A stretch of 64,000 nucleotides of DNA, taken from the NCBI RefSeq assembly GCF_000213805.1, contig NC_015556.1, forward strand, positions 3,487,001 through 3,551,000. The letters run 5' to 3'. The position numbers and the translations under genes are program-made. The DNA comes from Pseudomonas fulva 12-X (lineage in GTDB: Bacteria; Pseudomonadota; Gammaproteobacteria; Pseudomonadales; Pseudomonadaceae). The notes under the pieces are model-generated. The model saw only the letters and a program-made list of their open reading frames with translations. It was not told the origin of the DNA and did no database searches. Shown here one piece after another: positions 38,714-46,360 of the stretch; position 1 is the first letter of the stretch, and the number at the start of each line of letters is the position of its first letter.

Positions 38714-39406
38714 ATGCGCCTGGATCGTTTCCTCAGTAACTTCCCGCGCTTCAGCCGCCAGGACAGCCGCCTGCTGATCAGCGCCGGCCGCCTGCGGGTG
38801 GATGGCTCGGTCGTCGTCGATCCGCGCTTCGATATCCGCGACTTCCAGCGCGTGGAGCTGGACGACGAACTGCTGCAGGCCGGGCGTAGCGCGCGCTACT
38901 GGATGCTGCACAAACCGGTCGGCGTGGTCAGCGCCACCGAGCACGACGAACACCGCACCGTGCTCGACCTGCTGGACGAGCCGGACAAGCACGAGCTGCA
39001 CCTGGCTGGGCGCCTGGACCTCAACACCAGCGGCCTGCTGCTGATCACCAACGACGGGCGCTGGTCGCGGCGCATCACCCAGCCGCAAGCGCGCAAGCCC
39101 AAGGTCTACCACGTCACCACCGAACAGCCGATCACCGAGGGGTACGCTGAGGTATTCGCCCGCGGCCTGTACTTCGCCTTCGAGAACCTCACCACCCTGC
39201 CCGCCGGGCTCGAGGTGCTGGACAGTCACCACGCCCGGCTGACCCTGTTCGAAGGCCGCTACCATCAGGTCAAGCGCATGTTCGGCCACTTCCGCAACCG
39301 CGTCGTCGCCCTGCACCGCGAGAGCATGGGCGAGATCGTGCTGGACCCGCACCTGGCGCCCGGCCAGTACCGCGCCCTGACCGCCGCGGAAGTCGCCAGC
39401 GTCTGA
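38714..39406 (+). CDS. rsuA: RsuA-family 16S rRNA pseudouridine synthase
   Basis: Enzyme of 230 residues predicted to convert U516 of 16S rRNA to pseudouridine. An N-terminal S4 RNA-binding domain (MRLDRFLSNFPRFSRQDSRLLI, about 1-60) precedes the catalytic domain, whose signature GRLDLNTSGLLLITNDG contains the nucleophilic Asp. Further family motifs are KPKVYHVTT and EGRYHQVKRMFGH. The length and the LSNFPRFSR start match RsuA over RluB/RluE/RluF, although paralogue assignment within the family is less sure than the family itself. Confidence 0.85.
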   Translation: MRLDRFLSNFPRFSRQDSRLLISAGRLRVDGSVVVDPRFDIRDFQRVELDDELLQAGRSARYWMLHKPVGVVSATEHDEHRTVLDLLDEPDKHELHLAGRLDLNTSGLLLITNDGRWSRRITQPQARKPKVYHVTTEQPITEGYAEVFARGLYFAFENLTTLPAGLEVLDSHHARLTLFEGRYHQVKRMFGHFRNRVVALHRESMGEIVLDPHLAPGQYRALTAAEVASV

Positions 39407-39487
39407 GCCGACAGGCGGTCGTGCGCAATCCTTTCAGCTGCCTTGCCAGCCCTTTGGGCCACTGCTTAACTCGAGAAAGGTAACGCC

Positions 39488-39568
39488 ATGCCGCTGCATA
39501 GCAGCAGGCGCTACCGGTCCGCCACTGCGCGGCCAGCGACACCCGCGAAAGGGGCTCCTGCCTGGTGA
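39488..39568 (+). CDS. Possible 26-residue leader peptide upstream of phaG-like gene
   Basis: Short frame (ATG 39488, TGA 39566-39568) with GAAAGG nine bases upstream, encoding a basic peptide starting MPLHSSRRYRS. It lies within the 342-bp stretch between the pseudouridine synthase and the phaG-like gene, which otherwise holds no clear gene. It may be chance; no homologue recognised. Confidence 0.2.
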   Translation: MPLHSSRRYRSATARPATPAKGAPAW

Positions 39569-39748
39569 GAAGAACGTGCGCTCAAGCCGTTCGATTACAG
39601 CCCTGAAACCTGCGTTAACCCTCTAATCACAAGATCCTCCAGCCTGACATTGCTTTGTCATGTCCAGGCGTTTTCCTAGCTATCCGACTTGCCCGGTTTA
39701 CGGTTCGCCGTCAGCCGCGTTCATCTTTTGCGCCAGGAGGAAATACAT

Positions 39749-40627
39749 ATGAAGCCAGCAATCGCTGTCATCGATGTGCACAGGACGTACAAGGTACACA
39801 CGGAGTTTCACGCCAACCCCCAGGCCCAGAAGACCATCATCCTGGTCAACGGCTCGCTGGCGACCACCGCCTCGTTCGCGCAAACGGTCAAATACCTCGG
39901 CACCCGCTTCAACGTGGTGCTCTTCGACCAGCCGTACGCCGGCCAGTCGCGGGCGCACAACCGCAACGACCACTGCATCAGCAAGGAAGACGAAGCGGCG
40001 ATCCTGCTCGACCTGATCGACCACTACCAGGCTCAGTACGTGATGTCGTTTTCCTGGGGCGGCGTGGCCACCATGCTTGCCCTCACCAAGCGCCCGCCTA
40101 CCCTGGAAAAAGCCATCTTCGCCTCGTTCTCGCCGATCCTCAACGAGCCGATGCTCGATTACCTGGGCCGCGCCCTGGTGTGCCTCAATCAGGAAGATGG
40201 CGACAAGGTCGGCCACCTGATCAACGACACCATCGGCAAGCACCTACCCTCGCTGTTCAAACGCTACAACCACAAACACACCAGCCGCCTGAGCGGCCAC
40301 GAATACCGGCAGATGAACGCCCACGTACAACAGGTGCTGCGCATGGAAGCCCACTGCCACCTGGACTGCCTGAGCGATATCGACATCCCGCTGCTGTTCA
40401 TCAATGGTGAATTGGACGAATACACCTCCGCCGCCGACGCCCGCCTGATGGCCCAACACATCAACGACTGCCACTTCGCCACGGTCAGCAACGCCGGCCA
40501 CTTCATCGACATGGAACACAAAGGCGCCTGGCTGCAGACCCAGAACGCCCTGCTGGGCTTTCTGCAACACAACACCACCAGCAAACGCTTCACCGTCCAC
40601 CCCGGCCTGCACGCCATGGCCGTATGA
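39749..40627 (+). CDS. phaG: PhaG/RhlA-family 3-hydroxyacyl-ACP acyltransferase or thioesterase
   Basis: Alpha/beta-hydrolase-fold enzyme of 292 residues, strongly resembling PhaG, which diverts (R)-3-hydroxyacyl groups from fatty-acid synthesis into medium-chain PHA precursors. Start at ATG 39749 with a perfect AGGAGG site. Shared with PhaG/RhlA are ILVNGSLATTASFAQTVKYL, FNVVLFDQPYAGQSRAHN, the nucleophile elbow FSWGG (Ser in SFSWGG), NDTIGKHLPSLFKRYN, LFINGELDEYT (Asp) and NAGHFIDMEHK (His). FDQPY and the KHLPSLFKR segment resemble PhaG more than RhlA. Isolated, with no PHA synthase or rhlB nearby. Product specificity (PHA monomer versus 3-hydroxyalkanoyl lipid) is not decided by sequence alone. 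Confidence 0.85.
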   Translation: MKPAIAVIDVHRTYKVHTEFHANPQAQKTIILVNGSLATTASFAQTVKYLGTRFNVVLFDQPYAGQSRAHNRNDHCISKEDEAAILLDLIDHYQAQYVMSFSWGGVATMLALTKRPPTLEKAIFASFSPILNEPMLDYLGRALVCLNQEDGDKVGHLINDTIGKHLPSLFKRYNHKHTSRLSGHEYRQMNAHVQQVLRMEAHCHLDCLSDIDIPLLFINGELDEYTSAADARLMAQHINDCHFATVSNAGHFIDMEHKGAWLQTQNALLGFLQHNTTSKRFTVHPGLHAMAV

Positions 40628-40722
40628 CGCGCAGCAGAGCAGCCCGCGTTGCCCCGACCAACCACCACCGGGCAACGCGGGCTTCATTTTGCGGATGGAT
40701 TCGGGTATAAAGGCGCCCTCAA

Positions 40723-40796
40723 GCGGGCTTCGTATAATGGCATTACCTGAGCTTCCCAAGCTCATGACGAGGGTTCGATTCCCTTAGCCCGCTCCA
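40723..40796 (+). tRNA. tRNA-Gly (anticodon TCC)
   Basis: A 74-nt cloverleaf with encoded CCA. Acceptor stem GCGGGCT/AGCCCGC, anticodon arm GAGCTTCCCAAGCTC with anticodon TCC, T-arm AGGGTTCGATTCCCT. A strong terminator follows. The AT-rich gene block begins right behind its 3' end. Confidence 0.97.
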
Positions 40797-40808
40797 GATC
40801 AGAAAACG

Positions 40809-40843
40809 AAAAAGCCCCGTCAGCGATGACGGGGCTTTTTTTT
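40809..40843 (+). terminator. Rho-independent terminator after tRNA-Gly
   Basis: Stem AGCCCCGTCA/TGACGGGGCT with a short loop, followed by eight T residues; an A-run on the 5' side makes it potentially bidirectional, so it may also end the minus-strand transcript from 42887. Confidence 0.92.
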
Positions 40844-40953
40844 GATAGCAGAGGAACTCAGCAATAAAACTCCAGCCGGAGGATAGCGCCTTGCCGCGTC
40901 TCAGAAAATAGTTAGCAAATAAAACAGTTCCCCCTCTCTTTCCAATTAAAGTT

Positions 40954-41502
40954 TCACTTCAAAAATCGCTTACTGGTGAATTCACGAATTCTTTCCAAGT
41001 GCTGCTTAGCAGCATCCTTTGCCGATCTCATACCCATACCATCTTTCCTCATTCTAATTTCGATCTGTTTCAGCAACATCGAATCCCAATTTGAGAGCTT
41101 AGTTTGAGGCGGAACCTCAATAATAACCTTAGGCTTGTTCAAACCCTCAATTACGCGACCACCATACTCGCTTGGCTGAAGATATACCGACCTTGCCTGT
41201 ACTATAAAATCTGCGATCGCAAATTGCATTCGCAAATCGAAACGAACACTTAACTCAAGCTCTACCGGCTTAAGAAATCTTAAATTTAGCTCTACGAATC
41301 TCTTATTAAACATGCCATACCCCCACCTAGCAATCACATCTCCCGGTGGAGTATCTTGATGAACGAGAACAAGATTGAGAAACCCTGGATGATTGGAACA
41401 GTCAAGTATTAAAACCGGTATTATTTTCCCGTCGCCAATGCGTGGGTTAGCAATCGCACCATCACGCACCAGCGGGATGTATATATCAGCCTTACCTTTC
41501 AT
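40954..41502 (-). CDS. Island protein of unknown function
   Basis: Protein of 182 residues with no domain I recognise and no signal peptide or TM segment. Visible are an N-terminal beta-rich half (ADIYIPLVRDG, GKIIPVLILDCSNHPGFLNLVLVHQD) and a basic helical C-terminus (LKQIEIRMRKDGMGM onward, ending FTSKRFLK). Base composition is clearly AT-richer than the flanks, with codons such as AGA, ATA and TTA that the neighbours avoid. Its start lies inside the end of the upstream gene (11-bp overlap), so it is probably co-translated. Third gene of the TIR-protein cluster. Confidence 0.75.
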   Translation of the reverse strand: MKGKADIYIPLVRDGAIANPRIGDGKIIPVLILDCSNHPGFLNLVLVHQDTPPGDVIARWGYGMFNKRFVELNLRFLKPVELELSVRFDLRMQFAIADFIVQARSVYLQPSEYGGRVIEGLNKPKVIIEVPPQTKLSNWDSMLLKQIEIRMRKDGMGMRSAKDAAKQHLERIREFTSKRFLK

Positions 41503-42052
41503 TATTCACAACCGTCTTCAGAATATATGACTCTAGCACTGTCGTTTTCCCCGACACAGATGTAGCGATCACTCTATACGTATCAACGCTAATCTTAGCT
41601 CGACCTGCGCCAGGAAGTTGAAATGCAATCCAGCCGGATTTAGTTTCTTTCGGAGAGATATTTATTGGCATTCCTAAATCCTCCCAACTACCTCTCATAT
41701 TGACTGGCAGCACCGCAGTACTGGGAGATAACTTCACCTTATTAAAAACACGTCCCTCGCCATAATATTCAATCTCCAGAAAAATATCCTTAAAGGAGTT
41801 AGGATATGATGCATTGTTAGTATAAGAAATAGCAAAGGCCACGTAACTCTTATCACCATCAACCCATTTAAAGCCTTCAATCAAGTACCCAATGATTTCC
41901 TTATATTTATCCTGATGATCTTGTTCAGCAATAGCCATTGTCCCTTTTGAAACATGGTAACTTTTGACAGACACCAACAGAGACAATAACGATGCAAGCA
42001 ATGCTCCAATAGCAATATAATCAGAAATATTCAACTCTTCGCTCACAAGCAA
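41492..42052 (-). CDS. Island membrane-anchored protein of unknown function
   Basis: Protein of about 186 residues with one N-terminal transmembrane helix (about residues 10-28, YIAIGALLASLLSLLVSV), a short helical stretch containing EQDHQDKYKEIIG, then a beta-rich domain (YVAFAISYTNNASYPNSFKDIFLEIEYYG onward) reminiscent of an Ig-like fold. Start is TTG at 42052 or GTG at 42046; neither has a good ribosome site, so the exact N-terminus is uncertain. AT-rich like its neighbours. It sits 145 bp after the TIR gene and overlaps the next gene. I do not recognise a family. Confidence 0.75.
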   Translation of the reverse strand: MLVSEELNISDYIAIGALLASLLSLLVSVKSYHVSKGTMAIAEQDHQDKYKEIIGYLIEGFKWVDGDKSYVAFAISYTNNASYPNSFKDIFLEIEYYGEGRVFNKVKLSPSTAVLPVNMRGSWEDLGMPINISPKETKSGWIAFQLPGAGRAKISVDTYRVIATSVSGKTTVLESYILKTVVNNER

Positions 42053-42197
42053 TTATTTAGACAACATCATCTAGGAAGGAAAACGAGCTTTCTCATTACA
42101 GTAGGCAACAAGCTCTAAAAAGCAGAGCTCGAATAATGAGAGTAAAGAGCAGGAGATATTCAACACTCAAGCGCCACCTACTTTTACTCTGTCATAC

Positions 42198-42887
42198 TTA
42201 AGGACCAACTAACTCAGCCAGCTTGGCCGCAACATCTGCCATTGAATCGTCAGCGGTATTAAGACCGGATCGAGAGCCGAGCAAGGGGCTAATATTACGA
42301 AGAGCCTCATAAGTCGTTTCATGAACAATAGGAACAAGAAGATCACGGGCCAAGAGCGCCGAAAGCTCCTTGTCGGCGATACCTTCGCCCTGAACTCGGC
42401 GTAATAGAGAAGGCGTTACCAAAACAATCCCGACTCGAGACTTAGCTAATCCTTTATCGATTTCACGGAGCAATGACGAACCGAGGGCAACATCTTTTTC
42501 GCTGAACCAGACGGAAACTCCACGCTGTTCGAGCAAATCATGCAACTCCTTAGCAGCTCCTTTGCGATCATCCCAAGCATGGCAAAGAAATATGTCACGG
42601 CGGTCTGGGGAAGGAATGCGACTCTCAACGCTATCACGGACGGGAGCCAGTGCCCTCACCTCTGAGGGCGTGTATATCAATGAAGAACCAGCAGGCGACC
42701 AACGAGGCCTAGCGCTACCGCTTCCACCTCCGCTGCGTCCACTGCTTCCGCTACCACTTGAATACGGCGATGAGTAGGAAGGCGATGAATAAGAAGAGTA
42801 TCCACGTGTACGCCCCCTACAAGCTGGGCATGCTTCAGCTGCACTTGAAGATTGGTGGCCCCTCACTGGTGCTGTACATCTAGCCAT
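42198..42887 (-). CDS. TIR-domain protein with Cys/His N-terminus
   Basis: Protein of 229 residues. The N-terminus MARCTAPVRGH...CPAC (Cys4, His11, Cys20, Cys23) looks like a small zinc-binding motif. Residues about 28-60 are a Ser/Gly/Tyr-rich linker. A TIR domain follows at about 96-228: DIFLCHAWDDRKGAAKELHDLL (box 1), VSVWFSEKDVALGSSLLREID (BB-loop region), GIVLVTPSLL and ADKELSALL, whose Glu174 fits the catalytic glutamate of NAD-cleaving TIRs. Start ATG has AAAGGGA upstream. First gene of the three-gene AT-rich cluster behind tRNA-Gly. Bacterial TIR proteins in such islands are often antiphage NADases; that role is inferred here. Confidence 0.85.
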   Translation of the reverse strand: MARCTAPVRGHQSSSAAEACPACRGRTRGYSSYSSPSYSSPYSSGSGSSGRSGGGSGSARPRWSPAGSSLIYTPSEVRALAPVRDSVESRIPSPDRRDIFLCHAWDDRKGAAKELHDLLEQRGVSVWFSEKDVALGSSLLREIDKGLAKSRVGIVLVTPSLLRRVQGEGIADKELSALLARDLLVPIVHETTYEALRNISPLLGSRSGLNTADDSMADVAAKLAELVGP

Positions 42888-42930
42888 GTGTAGTCCCTTT
42901 GCTGAAAGAATTTCCTAAAGGCGGAAGCCT

Positions 42931-42951
42931 GGTGGCTAAACGCTAGCCACC
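42931..42951 (-). promoter_or_regulatory. Perfect inverted repeat upstream of the TIR gene
   Basis: GGTGGCTA-AACGC-TAGCCACC, an 8-bp perfect palindrome with a 5-bp spacer, located 44-64 bp before the TIR-gene start, a position suited to an operator. It could instead be a hairpin in the transcript leader. Confidence 0.4.
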
Positions 42952-43036
42952 TACCTGCGATATGTCCAATTGGCTAGTCGAAAAAGCGTCGAAAACACTT
43001 CAGCTTAAAGCGGAATAAAGCGTGTAAAATCTGCGC

Positions 43037-43149
43037 CCAAGCAAGCAATGCAGGGGCTTTGCGGAGCATCGCCAGAGCTGGAAAGGGTACGTCCCCATTA
43101 GCCCGCGCCAGGCGGATACAAAAAGCCCTGCCTTTGCAGGGCTTTTTTG
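43037..43149 (+). ncRNA. Candidate small RNA or tRNA-derived remnant ending in a terminator
   Basis: A TAAAAT -10-like box at 43025-43030 is followed by about 110 nt without a supported frame, ending in a classic terminator (AAAGCCCTGC-cttt-GCAGGGCTTTTTT). Within it, 43089-43112 aligns at 18 of 24 positions with the 3' end of the tRNA-Gly above, including TTAGCCCGC. It may be a real sRNA, or the degraded right-hand attachment site of the island. Confidence 0.4.
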
Positions 43150-43162
43150 TATCCGCCTGGCG
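43106..43162. terminator. 57-nt near-perfect palindrome (bidirectional terminator)
   Basis: Left arm 43106-43131 (CGCCAGGCGGATACAAAAAG...) and right arm 43136-43162 pair over 26 bp with one bulged T. The central GC stem with flanking A and T runs works as an intrinsic terminator on both strands; the extra CGCCAGGCGGATAC/GTATCCGCCTGGCG part is unusually long. Between it and the gene at 43217 I see no Fur box or cobalamin riboswitch. Confidence 0.85.
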
Positions 43163-43216
43163 TACGGCATACTTGGTCCAGCAACGCCTACCACGGTTAA
43201 TACGGACAACAAGACG

Positions 43217-44317
43217 ATGAGCAAGCAACGCGCTTACCCGCTAGTAGTAATGGTTATCGCTTTTCTTCTTTCTAGCCTTTGTCACGCCGCGCAGGTGGTC
43301 GATGTGCTGGGGCGTAGCGTGGAGGTGGCGTTGCCAGCCAAGCGGGTGGTGTTGGGGTTCAATTTCGAGGATTACGCGGCCGTCGGTGGCGAGAAGGCCT
43401 TCGATTCGGTGGTGGGTATTTCCCGCGGGGCCTGGGAGCGCAAGGTGCCGACGATCTGGAAGCGCTATGTGGCGCACTACCCGCGGCTGGACACCCTGGC
43501 CGATGTCGGCGAGGTGGAAACCCAGAGTTTTTCGGTCGAGAAGGTGCTGAGCCTGGAGCCGGACCTGCTGGTGCTGACCGCCTGGCAATACCAGGCGCTG
43601 CCCGATGAAGTAGCCCGGCTGGAGAAAGCCGGCGTGCCGGTGCTGGTGATCGACTACAACGCCCAGACCCTGGAGCGCCACGTGAAGTCCACCCTGCTGC
43701 TCGGCGAAGTGACCGGCCAGCAGGCCCGCGCCCGCGAGCTGGCAGACCTGTACTCCGCAGCGGTCAAGGATATCGAGGCGCGCATCGCCAAGGCCAACAA
43801 GCCCAAGCCGCGCATCTATATCGAGTTCGGCAACAAGGGCCCGGCCGAATACTCCTTCACCTACGGCAAGAACATGTGGGGCGCCATGGCCATCGCGGTC
43901 GGTGGCGACAATATCGCCGCGCCGTACGTGCGCGACTGGGGCCAGATCAACCCGGAGCAGGTGCTGGTCGCGCGCCCCGAGGTGATCATCATTTCCGGCC
44001 GTGAAGACAACACCAATCCCACCGCCCTGTCCATGGGCCCGGGTGTGGACGCAGCCACGGCGCGCAAGCAGCTGCAGGCCTTCGCCGCACGACCGGGCTG
44101 GTCGGAGCTGCCGGCGATTCGTGACGGTCGTTTGTACGGCGTTTACCAGGGCGCGTCGCGCAGCCTGGGCGACTTCACCATGCTGCAGTTCATCGCCAAG
44201 CAGCTGTACCCGGATCTGTTCGCCGACCTGGACCCGATGGCCAACTACCAAAATTACTACCACAAGTACCTGCCGATTCCGTTAGAGGGCACCTATGCCA
44301 TCAGCGCCCATGAATAA
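43217..44317 (+). CDS. ABC transporter periplasmic binding protein, iron-siderophore type (FecB/BtuF-like)
   Basis: Predicted binding protein of 366 residues with a signal peptide (LVVMVIAFLLSSLCHAA) and the class III (helical-backbone) fold of siderophore and cobalamin binders: AQVVDVLGRSVEVALPAKRVVLG, DVGEVETQSFSVEKVLSLEPDLLVLTAWQ, and NPEQVLVARPEVIIISG. It is longer than FhuD/FecB because of an insertion in the C-terminal lobe. Its stop overlaps the permease start by 23 bp, so binding protein, permease and ATPase form one operon. The chelate carried is not readable from sequence. Confidence 0.87.
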   Translation: MSKQRAYPLVVMVIAFLLSSLCHAAQVVDVLGRSVEVALPAKRVVLGFNFEDYAAVGGEKAFDSVVGISRGAWERKVPTIWKRYVAHYPRLDTLADVGEVETQSFSVEKVLSLEPDLLVLTAWQYQALPDEVARLEKAGVPVLVIDYNAQTLERHVKSTLLLGEVTGQQARARELADLYSAAVKDIEARIAKANKPKPRIYIEFGNKGPAEYSFTYGKNMWGAMAIAVGGDNIAAPYVRDWGQINPEQVLVARPEVIIISGREDNTNPTALSMGPGVDAATARKQLQAFAARPGWSELPAIRDGRLYGVYQGASRSLGDFTMLQFIAKQLYPDLFADLDPMANYQNYYHKYLPIPLEGTYAISAHE

Positions 44318-45380
44318 GCCCGAAGCCGTGGTGCCGACTGCGGTCGAGCGCGACGCCATCGCCGAGCACCGCCTGCGCGAACGCAAGCGCTGGCGCAACT
44401 GCCTGCTGTTCACCCTCTTGTGCGGCGCCTGCCTGGTGCTGGATATCGCCACCGGGCCGTCGATGCTCTCGCCGTGGGACGTGTTGCGTTCGCTGCTGGA
44501 TATCGGCGAGCGCCCGGCGATGACCGACACCATAGTGCATGACCTGCGCCTGCCGGTGGCGTTGATGGCGCTGGCCGTCGGCGCGTCCCTCGGCGCTGGC
44601 GGGGCGCAGATGCAGACGCTGCTCAACAACCCCATGGCCAGCCCCTACACCCTGGGCATGGCCGCCGCGGCCGGCTTTGGCGCGGCGCTGAGCCTGGCGT
44701 TCGGCAGCTTCGGCCTCGGCCCGCTGATCGGCGTGCCGCTGGGCGCTTTCGCCTGCTCGATGCTCGCGGTGGTATTCCTGTTCGCCTTGGCCACCCTGCG
44801 CCACGCCGGCAGCCACACGATCATCCTGGGCGGCATCGCCATGCTTTTCCTGTTCCAATCGCTGCTGTCGCTGGTGCAGTTTCTGTCTTCGCCGGAGCTG
44901 TCGCAGCAGATCCTGTTCTGGCTGTTCGGCAACCTCGGCAAGGCGACCTGGACGACCCTCGGCATCACCGCCGGCGTGACCCTGCTGTGCTGCGTGATCC
45001 TGATGGGCGATGCCTGGAAGCTGGCGGCCCTGAGCCTGGGCGAAACCCGTGCGGTGAGCCTGGGCGTGAACATCCGCGTGCTACGCCTGAAAATCCTGAT
45101 TCTGGTGGCGGTGATGACCGCCACGGCGACCAGCTTCGTCGGCGTGATCGGTTTCGTCGGTCTGGTGTCGCCGCATATCGCGCGGATGATGGTCGGCGAG
45201 GATCAGCGCTTCTTGCTGCCGCTGTCGGCCATCTGTGGCGCCTTCATGCTGTCGGCGGCCTCGGTGCTGTCCAAATCCATCGTGCCGGGCGCGCTGTTTC
45301 CCATCGGCATCGTCACCGCCATCGTCGGCGTGCCGTTCCTGCTCTGGCTGATCTTCGCCCCGCAGCGAGGCCGCACATGA
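44295..45380 (+). CDS. FecCD-family ABC permease (siderophore/heme type)
   Basis: Inner-membrane permease of 361 residues with about ten helices, of the FecCD/BtuC class. Signatures are LRLPVALMALAVGASLGAGGAQMQTLLNNPMASPYTLGM (RLPR-equivalent and pore helices), LFGNLGKATW and FVGLVSPHIARMMVGEDQRFLLPLSA (the L-loop that contacts the ATPase). GAGG lies just before the ATG. The stop shares bases with the next start (ATGA). Confidence 0.92.
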   Translation: MPSAPMNKPEAVVPTAVERDAIAEHRLRERKRWRNCLLFTLLCGACLVLDIATGPSMLSPWDVLRSLLDIGERPAMTDTIVHDLRLPVALMALAVGASLGAGGAQMQTLLNNPMASPYTLGMAAAAGFGAALSLAFGSFGLGPLIGVPLGAFACSMLAVVFLFALATLRHAGSHTIILGGIAMLFLFQSLLSLVQFLSSPELSQQILFWLFGNLGKATWTTLGITAGVTLLCCVILMGDAWKLAALSLGETRAVSLGVNIRVLRLKILILVAVMTATATSFVGVIGFVGLVSPHIARMMVGEDQRFLLPLSAICGAFMLSAASVLSKSIVPGALFPIGIVTAIVGVPFLLWLIFAPQRGRT

Positions 45381-46168
45381 TCCAGCTCGACAACCTCGCT
45401 CTCGCCCGCTCCGGGCGCACCATCCTGCATGGCCTGAGTGCCACTCTTCAGCCGGGCGCCATCCATGTGGTGCTGGGCCCCAACGGCACCGGCAAGACCA
45501 CCCTGCTGCGCGCCATGGCCGGCGATTTGCCGCTGGCCGGCGGCGCCATCACCCATGGCGAACACAGCCGCGGCGCTCAGGCGCCAGGCCGTCGCGTGCT
45601 GGAAGCCTGGCGCCGCGACTTCGCTTATATGCCTCAGGACTGCAGCACCGAGGTGTCGCTGTCGGTGCTCGAAGTGGTGGTGCTGGGCAACCTCGGGCAG
45701 ATCGGCCTGCGCCTCGATGACGCCCAGTTGCAGCGCGCCATGGAAAAGCTCTCGCAAGTCGGTATCGCCCACCTGGCCGGGCGCAGCATCGGCTCGCTCA
45801 GCGGTGGCCAGCGGCAGATGGCGTTCTTCGCCCAGGTGCTGATGCGCGAACCCAAGGTGATGCTGCTCGACGAGCCGGTCAGCGCCCTTGACCTGCGCCA
45901 CCAGATCGCCCTGCTCGACCGCGTGCGCCAGGAAACCCGTAGCCGCAACCTGGTGACGGTGGTGGTGCTACACGACCTGAACCTGGCCTGCCAATACGCC
46001 GACAACCTGCTGGTGCTGGTCGACGGCCAGCTGGCCGCCAGCGGCCACCCAGGCGAGATCGTCACAGCAGAGTTGCTGCAGAGCACCTATGGCGTGGCGG
46101 TGGATATTCTGAAGGACCGTCAGGGACGGCCAGTGGTGCAACCGCTCAGCGCTCAGGCCTTCGCCTGA
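45377..46168 (+). CDS. ABC transporter ATP-binding protein (FecE/HmuV-like)
   Basis: ATPase of 263 residues partnering the FecCD permease. Walker A GPNGTGKTT, Q-loop YMPQDCSTEVSL, signature LSGGQRQM, Walker B VMLLDEPVSALD and H-loop VLHD are intact. The start is the ATG at 45377, overlapping the permease stop; a longer open frame upstream is the shadow of the permease gene. Downstream comes a cluster of palindromic repeats, and the receptor gene converges from the other side. Confidence 0.93.
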   Translation: MIQLDNLALARSGRTILHGLSATLQPGAIHVVLGPNGTGKTTLLRAMAGDLPLAGGAITHGEHSRGAQAPGRRVLEAWRRDFAYMPQDCSTEVSLSVLEVVVLGNLGQIGLRLDDAQLQRAMEKLSQVGIAHLAGRSIGSLSGGQRQMAFFAQVLMREPKVMLLDEPVSALDLRHQIALLDRVRQETRSRNLVTVVVLHDLNLACQYADNLLVLVDGQLAASGHPGEIVTAELLQSTYGVAVDILKDRQGRPVVQPLSAQAFA

Positions 46169-46171
46169 GAA

Positions 46172-46348
46172 CCTGTTCACGATCTTTATGCGCATGAGCG
46201 GCAACTACAAGGCAAAAGCAGCCGGTGACCGTAGGATGGGTCGGGCCGCATAGGGGAAACCCATCAATTGCGATGGGTTTCACCCATCCTACGGTCTGTT
46301 CACGATCTTCATGCGCATGAAGCGGCAACTACAAGGCAGAAGCTGCCG
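46172..46348. repeat. Palindromic element flanked by 53-bp direct repeats
   Basis: The two direct repeats CTGTTCACGATCTT...ACAAGGCA (46172-46224 and 46295-46348) differ at a few bases. Between them is a double palindrome: outer arms CCGTAGGATGGGT (46229-46241) and ACCCATCCTACGG (46282-46294), inner GAAACCCATC/GATGGGTTTC around AATTGC. The GTAGGATGGGT core is a recurrent repeat in Pseudomonas genomes, as far as I recall. The arrangement looks like insertion with, or into, a duplicated short sequence. Confidence 0.8.
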
Positions 46349-46360
46349 TTCGCCGATCTA

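Noticed and set aside
43030..43216. Cobalamin or other riboswitch before the binding-protein gene
   Set aside because: No B12-box-like or other aptamer core could be found, and a terminator plus ~55 bp separates this RNA from the gene.
42974..43228. 84-codon minus-strand frame upstream of the FecB-like gene
   Set aside because: It reads through the terminator palindrome; the protein pattern (KPCKGRAFC) is the usual artefact of translating a terminator.
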